Below are positions 28,053 through 36,846 of a stretch of DNA of 64,000 nucleotides, piece after piece. The translations under genes and the position numbers were made by a program. Each line of letters begins with the position of its first letter. The stretch's first letter is position 1. This DNA comes from DASQPR01 sp963836775. Its GTDB lineage: Bacteria; Actinomycetota; Actinomycetes; Mycobacteriales; Micromonosporaceae. The stretch covers positions 2,294,001-2,358,000 of the forward strand of contig CAWIKR010000003.1 in assembly GCA_963836775.1 (NCBI GenBank), read 5' to 3'. The notes under the pieces were generated by a model. The model did not search any database and had not been told where the DNA came from. It saw nothing but the letters and a program-made list of their open reading frames with translations.

Positions 28053-28562
28053 TCGCAACGTCTCCGAAGATCTCGTGGCCGCTCCGCCCCGCCGCCCGCC
28101 GCTCCACTTTGCGGCCTCCCTCCGCTTCACTCCTCCAACCCGCTCTCCGGCCCGCTTCCCGCCCGCCTCCCGGCCTCCCGGCCTCCCGCCCTCCCGGCTC
28201 CCGGCTCCCGGCCTCCCGCCCTCCCGGCCTCCCGTGGATCTTGAGCACTTATCGCTTTATAACAGCGCCAACTGTTCAAGGTCCGCGGGCGTGACCTTGG
28301 TTGTTGCTGCAAGGTCCCGACTTGCTCTAATAACCGATACGTATAGCCGCAGCTTGGCGCCACGTACCCAGTTCGGCTGAGCCAGTCAGTGGTGGACCTG
28401 CCCGAATGGCGCGCCACCTCCAACGCCGGTGGCCACCGAATCTCCGGTCCCGGCGCTGACCGGTCACCACGCCGAGGCATGTGCTCCAGGCGTTCCGCCC
28501 AAGACCGGCGATCTTGGCGAGTTGACGCCGGCGGCCAGCGGATTGCACCCTCCGGTGCGGTC
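28053..28562. other. gene-free region with C-rich low-complexity repeats
   Basis: No gene supported. From about 28150 to 28237 the sequence is built from variants of CGGCCTCCCG and CGGCTCCCGG. An AT-richer stretch near 28245-28345 follows. The end of the region carries a lone CGATCTT arm (near 28514), about 50 bp before the four-arm element at 28563. Confidence 0.5.
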
Positions 28563-28834
28563 AAGATCGCGACGTCCGCGGAGCAGTGGCTGCGTGATCG
28601 CGACGTTCGGGGACTCATGGTTGTGAATCGGGCGGCGGGACAGCCCTGGCTCCGCGGACGTCGCGATCACGAGGGCTCAGGCGACCCTGGCTCCGCGGAC
28701 GTCGCGATCACGAAGGCTCAGGCGACCCTGGCTCCGCGGACGTCGCGATCACGAGGGCTCAGGCGACCCTGGCTCCGCGGACGTCGCGATCACGAAGGCT
28801 CAGGCGACCCTGGCTCCGCGGACGTCGCGATCTT
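28563..28834. repeat. four-arm inverted-repeat element expanded to 272 bp
   Basis: It begins AAGATCGCGACGTCCGCGG and ends GCGGACGTCGCGATCTT, like the 149-bp elements. The third arm is amplified: five copies of a 41-bp unit start at 28644, 28685, 28726, 28767 and 28808. Removing three units gives exactly 149 bp. The first four junctions alternate GAGGGCT and GAAGGCT, implying duplication of an 82-bp dimer. Confidence 0.88.
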
Positions 28835-28986
28835 TCCGGCGCGCCGCCCCCCGATTGCCGTGGCCGCGCATTGCACTCGCTAGTGCGGTCAAGATCGGGA
28901 CGCGCGGGCGCTCCGCAGCGTCTCGGACGGAAGTCACCGCATCTGGACGCCATTGTTCGGTTCAGCTGATCGCGTCCGCGCCACGT

Positions 28987-29036
28987 TATGGGGATATCGC
29001 TCCTACGACCGGTGCCGTAGCAGCGATATCCCCATA
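28987..29036. repeat. inverted repeat, TATGGGG family, copy 2
   Basis: The 21-bp arms 28987-29007 and 29016-29036 pair with one mismatch around an 8-nt centre. The core TATGGGGATATCGCT...TACG facing CGTAGCAGCGATATCCCCA matches the copy at 10075-10136. Confidence 0.82.
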
Positions 29037-29105
29037 GCCGCGTCGGCACGAACACGAAGAGACGGCACCTTGATCATGTAGGCGGCAGGCGTCCGCGTAC
29101 CCATG

Positions 29106-29135
29106 AAAAACGCCGCCCCCGGAGCGGGAGCGGCG
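29106..29135 (-). terminator. intrinsic terminator of the MerR gene
   Basis: Read on the minus strand, CGCCG and CCCG arms pair with CGGG and CGGCG and are followed immediately by TTTTT. It lies 20 bp past the MerR stop codon. Confidence 0.8.
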
Positions 29136-29155
29136 TGCGAAGTCCAATTGATCGA

Positions 29156-29713
29156 TCAGCCGGCCCGGCGTCGCGCCCGCCGCGCGGCCAACTCGTCACT
29201 GGGGTTGGAGGCGGGCGTTTCGTCGGAGACGGACACGGCGGGCTCGGCCGGCAACTCGGCGAGCGAACCCTGGATCTCTTTGAAGGCACCGGAAATCGCG
29301 ATGCCGAACACGCCCTGCCCGCCCTGGAGCAGGTCGACGACCTCTTCCGGGGAACGGCACTCATAGACCGTGGTGCCGTCGGAGATGAGCGTGATCTCGG
29401 CGAGGTCGTCGGTGCCGCGGGACCGGAGCGCCTCGATCGCCTTGCGGATGTTCTGCAGCGAGACGCCGGCGTCGAGCAGGCGCTTGACGACCTTGAGAAC
29501 GACCATGTCGCGGAACGAATAGAGCCGCTGGGTGCCGGACCCGGACGCGTCTCGCACGCTCGGCACCACCAGGCCGGTGCGGGCCCAGTAGTCGAGCTGG
29601 CGATAGCTGATGGTCACGGCGTGGCACGCCGTGACGCCGCGATATCCGAGACCGTCCGAGTCCGGCATTGCCGAATCCTCTTCGCGGCCGCTGAGCGAAC
29701 TCTGCACTGCCAC
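29156..29713 (-). CDS. MerR family transcriptional regulator (Rv1830-like)
   Basis: A 185-aa MerR-type regulator. The winged helix (about residues 30-100) includes ISYRQLDYWARTGLVVPSVRDASGSGTQRLYSFRDMVVLKVVKRLLDAG, followed by SLQNIRKAIEALRSRG and a C-terminal domain with TLISDGTTVYECRSPEEVVDLLQGGQGVFGIAI. In mycobacteria and corynebacteria the orthologue stands in the same position, next to the DUF151 nuclease and FtsR. ATG at 29668 with AGAGGA upstream is an alternative start; GTG 29713 has GGGAGG only 4 nt away. It ends in a T5 terminator. The ligand is unknown. Confidence 0.88.
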   Translation of the reverse strand: MAVQSSLSGREEDSAMPDSDGLGYRGVTACHAVTISYRQLDYWARTGLVVPSVRDASGSGTQRLYSFRDMVVLKVVKRLLDAGVSLQNIRKAIEALRSRGTDDLAEITLISDGTTVYECRSPEEVVDLLQGGQGVFGIAISGAFKEIQGSLAELPAEPAVSVSDETPASNPSDELAARRARRRAG

Positions 29714-29850
29714 AGGCCTCCCGCCGTCTGACCGGATAGACCTACCCTAGCGCCGCCGAAGACCTCAACCTGCCCGCGACACGCCGAGCCGGGACCCAGG
29801 CGACGTGCGGAAAATATCGACTCAAAAACGGACTAACCACCACACAGCGA

Positions 29851-30321
29851 TCAGCCGGCGAAGTCTTCCGGTGTCACCTGTTCGAGGAATTCTCGGAACT
29901 TCTCCACTTCGTCTTCCTGCTCATCAGGTATGACGATGCCGACGTCGGTCAAGATCTGTTCGGCGCACCGGATCGGCGCACCCACGCGAAGCGCGAGCGC
30001 GATCGAGTCACTCGGCCGGGCCGAGACCCGCACGCCGTTGTCGCCGATAAGCAGATCAGCGAAGTAGACGTTGTCCTTGAGTTCCATGATTTCCACGGCT
30101 CGCAGCGGGGCGTCCAGCGCGGTCAGGATGTCCCGCATCAGGTCGTGCGTCAGTGGCCGTGGCGGCTTGACCCCCTGCTGCTCGTAAGCGATCGCGGTGG
30201 CCTCCACCGCACCGATCCAGATCGGCAGGTAGCGGTCGCCATCGACTTCCTTGAGCAGCACGATCGGCTGGTTGCTGGGCAACTCCACCCGGACCCCGAC
30301 CACGCTGAGCTCGCGCACCAT
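29851..30321 (-). CDS. bifunctional nuclease family protein (DUF151)
   Basis: A protein of about 156 aa with the DUF151 signature: RELSVVGVRVELPSNQPIVLLKE, YLPIWIGAVEATAIA, RPLTHDLMRDIL, VYFADLLIG and SARPSDSIALALRVGAPI. Plant and bacterial relatives show RNase/DNase activity, but the role in actinobacteria is unclear. The frame is open to 30396; GGAGG at 5 nt before GTG 30318 (or 2 nt before ATG 30321) marks the likely start. It lies between the MerR gene and ftsR, an order conserved with Rv1828-Rv1830. Confidence 0.88.
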   Translation of the reverse strand: MVRELSVVGVRVELPSNQPIVLLKEVDGDRYLPIWIGAVEATAIAYEQQGVKPPRPLTHDLMRDILTALDAPLRAVEIMELKDNVYFADLLIGDNGVRVSARPSDSIALALRVGAPIRCAEQILTDVGIVIPDEQEDEVEKFREFLEQVTPEDFAG

Positions 30322-30506
30322 CGCCTCCGTCTTCGGGTCTGCGGTCAGTCCTCGGCGCCGGATCATCTGTGCACCGACTCGGCTTACGGTCGGCAACGCA
30401 ACGCGACGATCGAGTGACCAACCTAGCCTACGTCACACCCCCGACGGCCGCCCACGCGCTCAGGCCCGGCAACCGAGGGGTCGTGCCCTGGGAAGACGGC
30501 AGAGCC

Positions 30507-31265
30507 TCAGGGTCCGAGGGTCTCGCGAAGCCCGATGCGTACGAGCGCGGCGTGCAGCCGCTGGGACAGACCGGACAGCTCCCGGATCGCCTCCGCGGCA
30601 CGTGCGCGCGACGCCGGCGTCGCCGACCGGGCCATCGGCGCGATGATCGCGGCCACCATGCCGACCTCGCGATCCGCGGCGGCCCGGTATGCCCGCAGGT
30701 GCCGTGGGCCCAGGCCGAATTCGGCGAACGCGACCGCGACCTCGGCGACGGCGAGCGCGTCGGCGTCGTACCACCCTGGGCTGCGCGCGCTGATCAGACC
30801 GGCGTCCTCGAGCTCGTCGAGCGCCGCTCCGGCCAGCCCGGTCCGGCGCAGCAGACCGGCACGATCCCAGCGGGCATCCTCGGGCCCGCGCCGGGCCAGC
30901 GGCTCCGGTTCTCGGTCGGCCACGACGGACAGCGACGTGCCGACCGGCGCCGGCAGCGGCTCACCACGGTCGATCGCGGCCAGGTGCTCGCGGATCACCC
31001 GCAGTGGGAGGTAATGCTCGCGCTGCGCGGAGAGCACGTAGCGCAGGCGCGCGATGTCGTCGCGGGTGTATTTGCGGTAGCCGGCCGCGGTTCGGGCCGG
31101 TTCCACCAGGCCCTCCGCTTCCAGGAACCGCAGTTTGGAGATGGTGACGTCGGGAAACTCGTCGCGCAGGTGCGCGAGGACGTCGCCGATGCTCAACAGC
31201 GAACCGGCGCCGACAGGATCGGCGCCGGAGGAGTGCGCGGAAGCGGGTGAGGCCGGCGCCGTCAC
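30507..31265 (-). CDS. ftsR: MerR-type regulator FtsR
   Basis: A 252-aa MerR-like protein. The N-terminal winged helix (about residues 22-95) reads LSIGDVLAHLRDEFPDVTISKLRFLEAEGLVEPARTAAGYRKYTRDDIARLRYVL. The C-terminal half (about 130-250) is the family's own helical domain (PRHLRAYRAAADREVGMVAAI). In Corynebacterium glutamicum the orthologue downstream of odhI activates ftsZ transcription. Here it overlaps the garA end by 4 bp, which confirms the operon arrangement. The function is transferred by synteny and sequence pattern. Confidence 0.88.
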   Translation of the reverse strand: MTAPASPASAHSSGADPVGAGSLLSIGDVLAHLRDEFPDVTISKLRFLEAEGLVEPARTAAGYRKYTRDDIARLRYVLSAQREHYLPLRVIREHLAAIDRGEPLPAPVGTSLSVVADREPEPLARRGPEDARWDRAGLLRRTGLAGAALDELEDAGLISARSPGWYDADALAVAEVAVAFAEFGLGPRHLRAYRAAADREVGMVAAIIAPMARSATPASRARAAEAIRELSGLSQRLHAALVRIGLRETLGP

Positions 31266-31705
31266 GACCCCTCGTCCGGCCGCGGACCCGCGATCAGGAC
31301 CAGCCGGAACTTGCCGATCTGCACCTCGTCGCCGCTGGCCAGAGTGGCCGCCTCGACCCGCTCGCGATTCACGTAGGTGCCGTTGAGACTGCCGACGTCG
31401 CGGACCGTGAACGTGGAGCCGTCCCGGTGGAATTCGGCGTGCCGCCGGGACACCGTGACGTCATCCAGGAAGATGTCGCTGTCCGGGTGCCGGCCGCTGG
31501 TCGTCACATCATGGTCGAGGAGGAAGCGCGCGCCCGCGTTGGGTCCCCGCCGCACCACCAGAAGCGCCGTGCCGGGCGGCAGCGAGCCGGCGATCCGGCT
31601 CGGAGCAACATCCGACTCGGCGGCCTCGAGGACGTCATCGAGGGCGCCAAGGTTCAGCGTCGACGTGACGTCGAGTGGGGGAAACTCGTCGTCTGGCCGC
31701 GTCAT
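31262..31705 (-). CDS. garA: FHA-domain metabolic regulator GarA/OdhI
   Basis: A 147-aa forkhead-associated protein that, when unphosphorylated, inhibits 2-oxoglutarate dehydrogenase and modulates glutamate enzymes. The FHA domain (about residues 50-135) is nearly identical to GarA: GRHPDSDIFLDDVTVSRRHAEF, SLNGTYVNRE, GDEVQIGKFRLV. The N-terminal phospho-motif reads DVTS at residues 12-15, where GarA has ETTS: the PknB-type Thr is kept (T14) and the PknG-type Thr is Val. ATG 31705 with AAGGTGG upstream is preferred to the longer frame start at 31771. It lies between ftsR and gcvH as in mycobacteria. Confidence 0.92.
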   Translation of the reverse strand: MTRPDDEFPPLDVTSTLNLGALDDVLEAAESDVAPSRIAGSLPPGTALLVVRRGPNAGARFLLDHDVTTSGRHPDSDIFLDDVTVSRRHAEFHRDGSTFTVRDVGSLNGTYVNRERVEAATLASGDEVQIGKFRLVLIAGPRPDEGS

Positions 31706-31857
31706 CAATCCACCTTTTGCCACCTGGGCCGGCGCCGCCCGCCCGCCGTCAATGTGAGGGAGCCTAGCCACGGCTCAAAGCCATGGTCAACCTGACTCGC
31801 CTGCTAATGCGTCCGCGAGGCGGCCATAACAGCCGACCGCAGAGGCCCTCTTCGATG

Positions 31858-32235
31858 CTACCCCGCGGTGAGCTCGCGATAACCGTTCGCATCCAGCAGC
31901 TCGTCCACCGCCGTCGGATCGGCCGGCTCGATCGCCACCAGCCAGCCGTCCCCGTAGGGATCCGAGTTGATGAGCTCCGGCTCGTCGGTCAGCTTCTCGT
32001 TGCGAGCGCTCACGGTGCCGGTGATCGGTGCATAGATCTCCGACACCGACTTGGTCGACTCCACCTCGCCGAGCGACTGGCCGGCCTCGACCGCGGTGCC
32101 GGTCTCCGGCAGTTGGACGTAGACGATGTCGCCGAGGGCGTCCTGAGCGAAGTGCGTGATGCCCACCTTCACCGCACCTGAACCGGGGGCCACCCATTCG
32201 TGGTCGGAGGTGTAACGCAGGTCGTCGGGGATCAC
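31858..32235 (-). CDS. gcvH: glycine cleavage system H protein
   Basis: A 125-aa lipoyl carrier protein that shuttles the aminomethyl group between P-, T- and L-proteins. The lipoylation site is Lys62 in GEVESTKSVSEIYAP, and the start DLRYTSDHEWV is typical. Its partner gcvP is in the same window at 23821-26656 but behind its own glycine riboswitch. No riboswitch is visible before gcvH, which seems to belong to the pgsA-DUF881-sbp transcript. No gcvT is present. Confidence 0.95.
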   Translation of the reverse strand: MIPDDLRYTSDHEWVAPGSGAVKVGITHFAQDALGDIVYVQLPETGTAVEAGQSLGEVESTKSVSEIYAPITGTVSARNEKLTDEPELINSDPYGDGWLVAIEPADPTAVDELLDANGYRELTAG

Positions 32236-32272
32236 AGTGTCTCCTTGAGAGCGACGTCGGGCTGAACAGCCA

Positions 32273-33356
32273 TCACGAGGCGGGCTTGGCGTATCTCAGA
32301 TCGGTGGTCGGATGCAGAGCGGTCACCTGGACCGTGCCGGGCGATTCGACCTGCACGTTACCGCCGTGGGTCCGGGTGGTGTCGAGCGCCCCGCCGGGAA
32401 TGCTCAGGGCCGTCTGCATGGTCTGCGGATCGCCGATCGCGGTCAGTGTCAGCGTGCCGGGCAGCGTGTTCCCGTCGGCCACCACGCCGTCCTTGGTGTC
32501 GACGAAGTAGGTGGACGCCACGATGCGTACCGTGGTGCCGTCCGATCCGGCGATCTGCATCGCCTCGGCGCCGGCGCCGCGCAGCTCTTCCACAATGTCC
32601 AGGACGTCGGCCGCGCCGATCGACTCGGTCCCGGAGGCGAGGTGCACCCGCAGCCCGGGGCCTTGCGCCGCCCGGCGAGCCGGCCAGGATGCCCAGCTCT
32701 TCCGCGCGCCGCGCGGCCTCGGCCAGCGCCGCTTCCCGGCCTTGTGCGCCGGATTCCAGCTGCCGCTTGGTGTCCTGCAGGTTGGAGATGTCGGTGTTCA
32801 GGCGATCCTTGCGAGCGTCCAGGTCGGACAGGATCCGGACCAGGTCCTCGGGCCGGTCGCTGCTCAACGTGGTGGTGCTCGAGTTGCTCTGCACCTGTGC
32901 GATCAGGGCAAAACCCAGCAACCCCACGAGTACGGCGATAAGCGCACCAGCACCGGTGACGCGCGGCCGGAACCAGCCCATGATCCCGCGCGGCCGAGCG
33001 GACGCTTCGCGGGACTCCATTGTGGACCGGTCGGCCCCGTCTACCGGGGGTTCGTCGGCGCGGGGGTCGACCGGCAGCTCGTCCTCCGGATCGACGCCGC
33101 CGGCTTCGGCCTCGGCCGCCAGCGGGTCCTCCGGCTCCGGCGGTTCGCCGTCCACCGATGGCTCCTCGGCCTCCAGGCCCTCGGCTCCCGATGGCTCGTC
33201 GGCCTCCGATGGCTCGCCGTCCGCGATCTCGCCGTCCGCCGCGATTTCGGCCGCTTCTGAGCCGTCGCCGGCGCCGGCCAGCTCGGCCCTGGTCAGCCGC
33301 ACGGTCTCGTCGTCGATCGAAGCGTCCGGCACGGACTTGTCGTTCGGGTCGGTCAT
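32273..33356 (-). pseudogene. DUF881 family membrane protein (second copy), frameshifted
   Basis: This is a YlxW/YlxX-like protein (Rv1825 position) linked to cell division and envelope growth. From ATG 33356, about 110 acidic residues rich in Glu/Pro repeats precede one membrane helix (ALIAVLVGLLGFALIAQV), a coiled coil (LDARKDRLNTDISNLQDTKRQLE) and the DUF881 fold. The frame breaks at the CCC of 32671-32673 after ELGILAGSP; skipping one base gives AAQGPGLRVHLASGTE and runs to the stop at 32273. Key DUF881 motifs are present in both parts, so this is probably a sequence error. The long acidic cytoplasmic tail is unusual in length. Confidence 0.8.
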
Positions 33357-33360
33357 GCGA

Positions 33361-33693
33361 TCACGCCCGGAACAGGTGCCGACGGATCGCCGCCACGTTG
33401 CCGAAGATCCGCACGCCCAGGACCACCACGACACCGGTGGAGAGCTGGCCGCCGACACCGAGCTTGTCGCCCAGATACACGATCAGCGCCGCCACCAGGA
33501 CGTTGGAGATGAACGAGATGACGAACTGCTTGTCATCGAAGATGCCGTCCAGGCGCGCCCGGATGCCACCGAAGACCGCGTCGAGCGCGGCGACCACCGC
33601 GATCGGCAGGTACGGCTGCAGTGCCAGCGGCACCGTTGGTTCGAGAACCACGCCGAGCACCACGCCGACGATCATCGCGAGTACTGCCCACAT
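33361..33693 (-). CDS. sbp: small basic protein Sbp (YlxX-type, DUF1290)
   Basis: A 110-aa membrane protein with three predicted helices: MWAVLAMIVGVVLGVVL, LPIAVVAALDAVFGGI and FISNVLVAALIVYLGD. The GGIRARLDGIFDDKQFVISF loop is the family hallmark. The orthologue (Rv1824) lies between two DUF881 genes in mycobacteria, as here. Its start overlaps the upstream DUF881 stop (TGATG) and 4 bp separate it from the next start. Role in division or envelope biogenesis is inferred from synteny. Confidence 0.9.
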   Translation of the reverse strand: MWAVLAMIVGVVLGVVLEPTVPLALQPYLPIAVVAALDAVFGGIRARLDGIFDDKQFVISFISNVLVAALIVYLGDKLGVGGQLSTGVVVVLGVRIFGNVAAIRRHLFRA

Positions 33694-34638
33694 CAGCGAC
33701 CTCCGGTGGTCGAGGGAGATGGCGAAGCTGAGCCGGGTGTGGCCGGCGCCGACTTCGTGGCCTGCAGCGGTTTCGCGTACCGCAGGGCGGAGTCGGGCGC
33801 GGCCGGCACGTTCAGCTTCGAACGTTTGTCGATCGACACCCGCATGCCATAGGTGTCGTGAAGCCGCCGGTACTCGTCCGCGGTCGCGGTGGCGGAGAAC
33901 CGGTCGGCGAGATTGGCGGGGCCGATTGCGGTGATCACGTAGGGCTGACTGAGCGGCACGAAATCCACCTGGATCGCACTGCCGGCGATCCGGATCGCGG
34001 AGGTCGCGGTCAGCCGCTGGCCGTTGATAGAGATCGCCTCGGCACCGTCCCGCCACAGTTCGTTGGCGACGATCTGCAGGTCGGTGTCGAGGACCCGGCC
34101 GAGGAAGTCGTCCGGGTTGGTGTCCGGGCGGCCGGTCACCGGGTCGGTCGGCACCGGGCCGTCAGCCAGCGTGATCACCGCGCCGTTGCCGGTGACCGCC
34201 TGCACGCCGACCGTGGCTTCGAGATTGCGCAGCGCCGCGGCATCCGAGGCCACCAGCCCGGAGTCGCGCAGCTTCGTCACCTGCGTACGCAACTGGTCAG
34301 CGGATTTCTGCAGCGCCACCGCCTCCTTCTGCCGCGCGATCACGTCGCTGGCCAGGTTGTTCCGTACGTCGGTGCTCTCCGGCTTGGCCCGGACCGTCTG
34401 CTGGTAGGCGACCGCGAGCAGCAGCCCGGTGAGCACCAGCGCGATGGTGCGCAGCAAGAAGCCGGTCCGCCGGTAGTGCACCGCGCCACCGGTGGCGGCC
34501 GCGCTGTTCCGCCGCGTCCGTATACCCGGCGTCCAGCGGATTGCGGAACAGCTCGGTCAGGAAGTCCGGCGCGTAGACCCGGGGCCGCTCGTCGTCGGAT
34601 CCGGTCTCGGTTGGTTCAGGCGGCCGCGCTGATGTCAT
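33693..34638 (-). pseudogene. DUF881 family membrane protein (first copy), frameshifted
   Basis: The N-terminal part from ATG 34638 (RVYAPDFLTELFRNPLDAGY) is the typical cytoplasmic head of this family, but it runs out of frame at the CC of 34509-34510. Skipping one base joins it to HYRRTGFLLRTIALVLTG (membrane helix), a coiled coil and the DUF881 domain ending at 33693 (INGQRLTATSAIRIAG, VDFVPLSQPYVITAIG). The 946-nt length is 3n+1, as expected for one extra base. A caller would start a shorter gene at GTG 34481 and lose the head. It is coupled to sbp by TGATG. Confidence 0.8.
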
Positions 34639-34646
34639 GAGCCCGC

Positions 34647-35273
34647 TCACGCCACCGCCGTACGCGCCCGCCGCGCCGCACGCACCGCCCCGACCGCCTG
34701 GATCACGTAGAACAGGCCCGCGATCCAGTACAGGACGATGCCCCACCAGGCCAGGGCCCACGCAGTCGCGTACCACCATTCGCCGTTGACCACCTGCGCC
34801 AGGAGCAGCATCGGGAAGGCGGCCAGCAGGATGAAGGTGGCGGTCTTGCCGATGTAGTGCACCGGCGGCGGGCCGTAGCCGTATCGCCGCAGCACCCACA
34901 GGCACAAGATCATCATGGCGTCCCGCAGCAGCAGCGCCGCCGTGAACTGCCACGGCACGATCTCCCGGATCGTGAACGCCACCAGCGTCGCCAGGATATA
35001 AAGGCGGTCGGCCAGCGGATCCATCAGCTCGCCGAGCCGGCTCACCTGATTGAGACGCCGGGCCAGGAAGCCGTCCACCCAGTCGGTGGTGCCGCCGATC
35101 GCCAGGACGATCACCGCAGCCGTGTCCGCCTCCGGGCCGAGCAGGAGATACAGAAATACTGGTACGCCGAGCAGCCTCAGAAAGCTGATCAGGTTCGGGA
35201 TCGTCATGATCCGCCCGAGTCCACCGCCACCGGTCGGACCTGCGGCAGAGGGCTGCGAGGCAACCGACTCCAC
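34647..35273 (-). CDS. pgsA: CDP-alcohol phosphatidyltransferase (PgsA family)
   Basis: A 208-aa integral membrane enzyme that transfers a phosphatidyl group from CDP-diacylglycerol to an alcohol such as glycerol-3-phosphate. The CDP-alcohol motif is complete: DGFLARRLNQVSRLGELMDPLADR (DGx2ARx8Gx3Dx3D), with about five further hydrophobic helices. GTG 35273 is chosen for a strong GGAGGGGAG 6-7 nt upstream; ATG 35207 is the other option. It heads the DUF881-sbp-DUF881-gcvH-garA-ftsR run, as Rv1822 does. Whether it makes PG-phosphate or cardiolipin is undecided. Confidence 0.88.
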   Translation of the reverse strand: MESVASQPSAAGPTGGGGLGRIMTIPNLISFLRLLGVPVFLYLLLGPEADTAAVIVLAIGGTTDWVDGFLARRLNQVSRLGELMDPLADRLYILATLVAFTIREIVPWQFTAALLLRDAMMILCLWVLRRYGYGPPPVHYIGKTATFILLAAFPMLLLAQVVNGEWWYATAWALAWWGIVLYWIAGLFYVIQAVGAVRAARRARTAVA

Positions 35274-35550
35274 GCGCGTCTCCCCTCCACCCGTACGCTG
35301 CAAGCCGTTCGCGAGGCTACCAGGCGCGCCTATCCCGTCACTTAACACCGCTGCGCGAATCGGCAGTGACGTGGCGGCACCGCGTGCGGCGGTTCCGGCC
35401 AAATCGGACAGTCGTGGATCTTGCCAACTCTACCCAGTACGACACTTCGGCTTGATCACCAAGTGCGGACCGCGACGTGGTGCGCTTGGACGACGGACCG
35501 TGACCGGGACGCGCAACCCCGGCGGTCCGTGCCGCCGCCACGGCCGCCAC

Positions 35551-35632
35551 GGCGGTGGGTGGTATTGCCGGGAGCGACCTAAAGCACGCAGCGAAGCGGA
35601 GTGCAGTCGCAGAGGCAATACCACCCACCGCC
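35551..35632. repeat. 82-bp long hairpin element in intergenic DNA
   Basis: GGCGGTGGGTGGTATTGCC (35551-35569) pairs perfectly with 35614-35632. Inside, GCGAC/GTCGC and GCAC/GTGC can extend the stem stepwise around a small purine-rich loop. It fills most of the 380-bp gap between pgsA and the ABC permease (35274-35655), where no gene is seen. It could be an RNA or a mobile palindrome, and it lies 25 bp after the permease stop, so it may also terminate. Confidence 0.75.
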
Positions 35633-35655
35633 CCACCACAAAGGCGGGTCTGAGA

Positions 35656-36846
35656 TCACACCGGCGACCAAGCATCACGAAGCTTGATCCGTGCGCCCGA
35701 CCGCATTACGGCGTTCCGGTAGATCCGCCCACTCGCCCAGACCAGCAGCGGGATCATCGCGGCCGTGCCGACCACGGCGATCAGTGCCTGCCAAGCCGGC
35801 ACGCCGCCCATGGCCAGTCGCATCGGCATCAGCGTCGGCGCGAACGTCGGGATCATCGACATGACCGCCAGCGTGCCGTTGCCCGGATCGCTGGGCAGGA
35901 TCGAGACACCCAGGACATATCCGACGATCACAAACATCAGTACGGGTGCCACGACGCCGTTCACGTCTTCCTGCCGGGACACGAGCGCGGCGACGGCGGC
36001 GAACGCCAGGGCGTACATCAGGAAGCCCAGCAGGAACCAGACGACCAGCCAGATCACGGTGCCGGCGGCGGCCGACGCGGAGATCGCGAGGGCCCCGGTG
36101 GCCAGGCCGACCGCGACGCCGACCCCGCCGACGACGACCATCTGGATCAGTCCGACGACACCGATGCCGGCGACCTTCCCGGCCATCAGCTGCCATGGGC
36201 GTACGGCGGCGAGCAGCAACTCGACCACCCGGCTGCTCTTCTCCTCCACCACGCCCTGGGCCACCGCCTGGCCGTTGAGCATCAGTGACATGTAGATCAG
36301 GATGCCGGCGATGATGCCGATGACCAGGTTCTCTGCGTTGTACTTGTGCGGCGGAGTGATCACGTCGGTGGTCACGCTCGCCGAGGCGATCGCCGACCGG
36401 ACCGCCGATGGATCGCCACCCAGGCTGGTCACCTGCTGCTGCAGCGCCAGGTTGCCGGCCAGGACCTGCAACGCGTTGCCGAGCTTCTGGTCCAGTGACT
36501 TGTGCACCACTACATGGACCGTGCTGCCGTCGCCGACCAGCAGCGCCGACAGCTTGCCGGCGGCGACCTGATCGCGCCCCGCCGACTCGTCGACGGTGCG
36601 GGTGTCGACCTTGATGTCCAGCGACTTCGCGCTCGCCTCCAACGGCGCGGCCAGGGCCGAGGTGGAGCTGGTCACGCCGACGGTGAACGGCTTGTCCTTG
36701 CCGCCGAGCAGCGACACCAGGATCGCCAGCACGGCCAGAATCACGACGGTGGCCAGCGTGGTGACGATGAATGCCTTGTTGCGCAGCCGGGTGCTGATCT
36801 CCCGGTTGGCGACCAGGCCGACGGCCTTCCATGGATTCGGATTCAT
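35656..36846 (-). CDS. ABC transporter permease (NatB-like, ABC-2 family)
   Basis: A 396-aa membrane subunit. One N-terminal helix (FIVTTLATVVILAVLAILVSL) is followed by an extracytoplasmic region of about 150 residues and five to six helices from residue 170 on, including VIGIIAGILIYMSLML and VVEEKSSRVVELLLAAVRP, a segment typical of NatB/YhaP. The ATP-binding partner overlaps its start by 4 bp. Such pairs export sodium or peptides; the substrate here is unknown. Confidence 0.9.
   Translation of the reverse strand: MNPNPWKAVGLVANREISTRLRNKAFIVTTLATVVILAVLAILVSLLGGKDKPFTVGVTSSTSALAAPLEASAKSLDIKVDTRTVDESAGRDQVAAGKLSALLVGDGSTVHVVVHKSLDQKLGNALQVLAGNLALQQQVTSLGGDPSAVRSAIASASVTTDVITPPHKYNAENLVIGIIAGILIYMSLMLNGQAVAQGVVEEKSSRVVELLLAAVRPWQLMAGKVAGIGVVGLIQMVVVGGVGVAVGLATGALAISASAAAGTVIWLVVWFLLGFLMYALAFAAVAALVSRQEDVNGVVAPVLMFVIVGYVLGVSILPSDPGNGTLAVMSMIPTFAPTLMPMRLAMGGVPAWQALIAVVGTAAMIPLLVWASGRIYRNAVMRSGARIKLRDAWSPV

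Noticed and set aside
28644..28834. Regular 41-bp repeats as a CRISPR array
   Set aside because: The whole 41-bp period is repeated with no unique spacers, and no cas gene is near.
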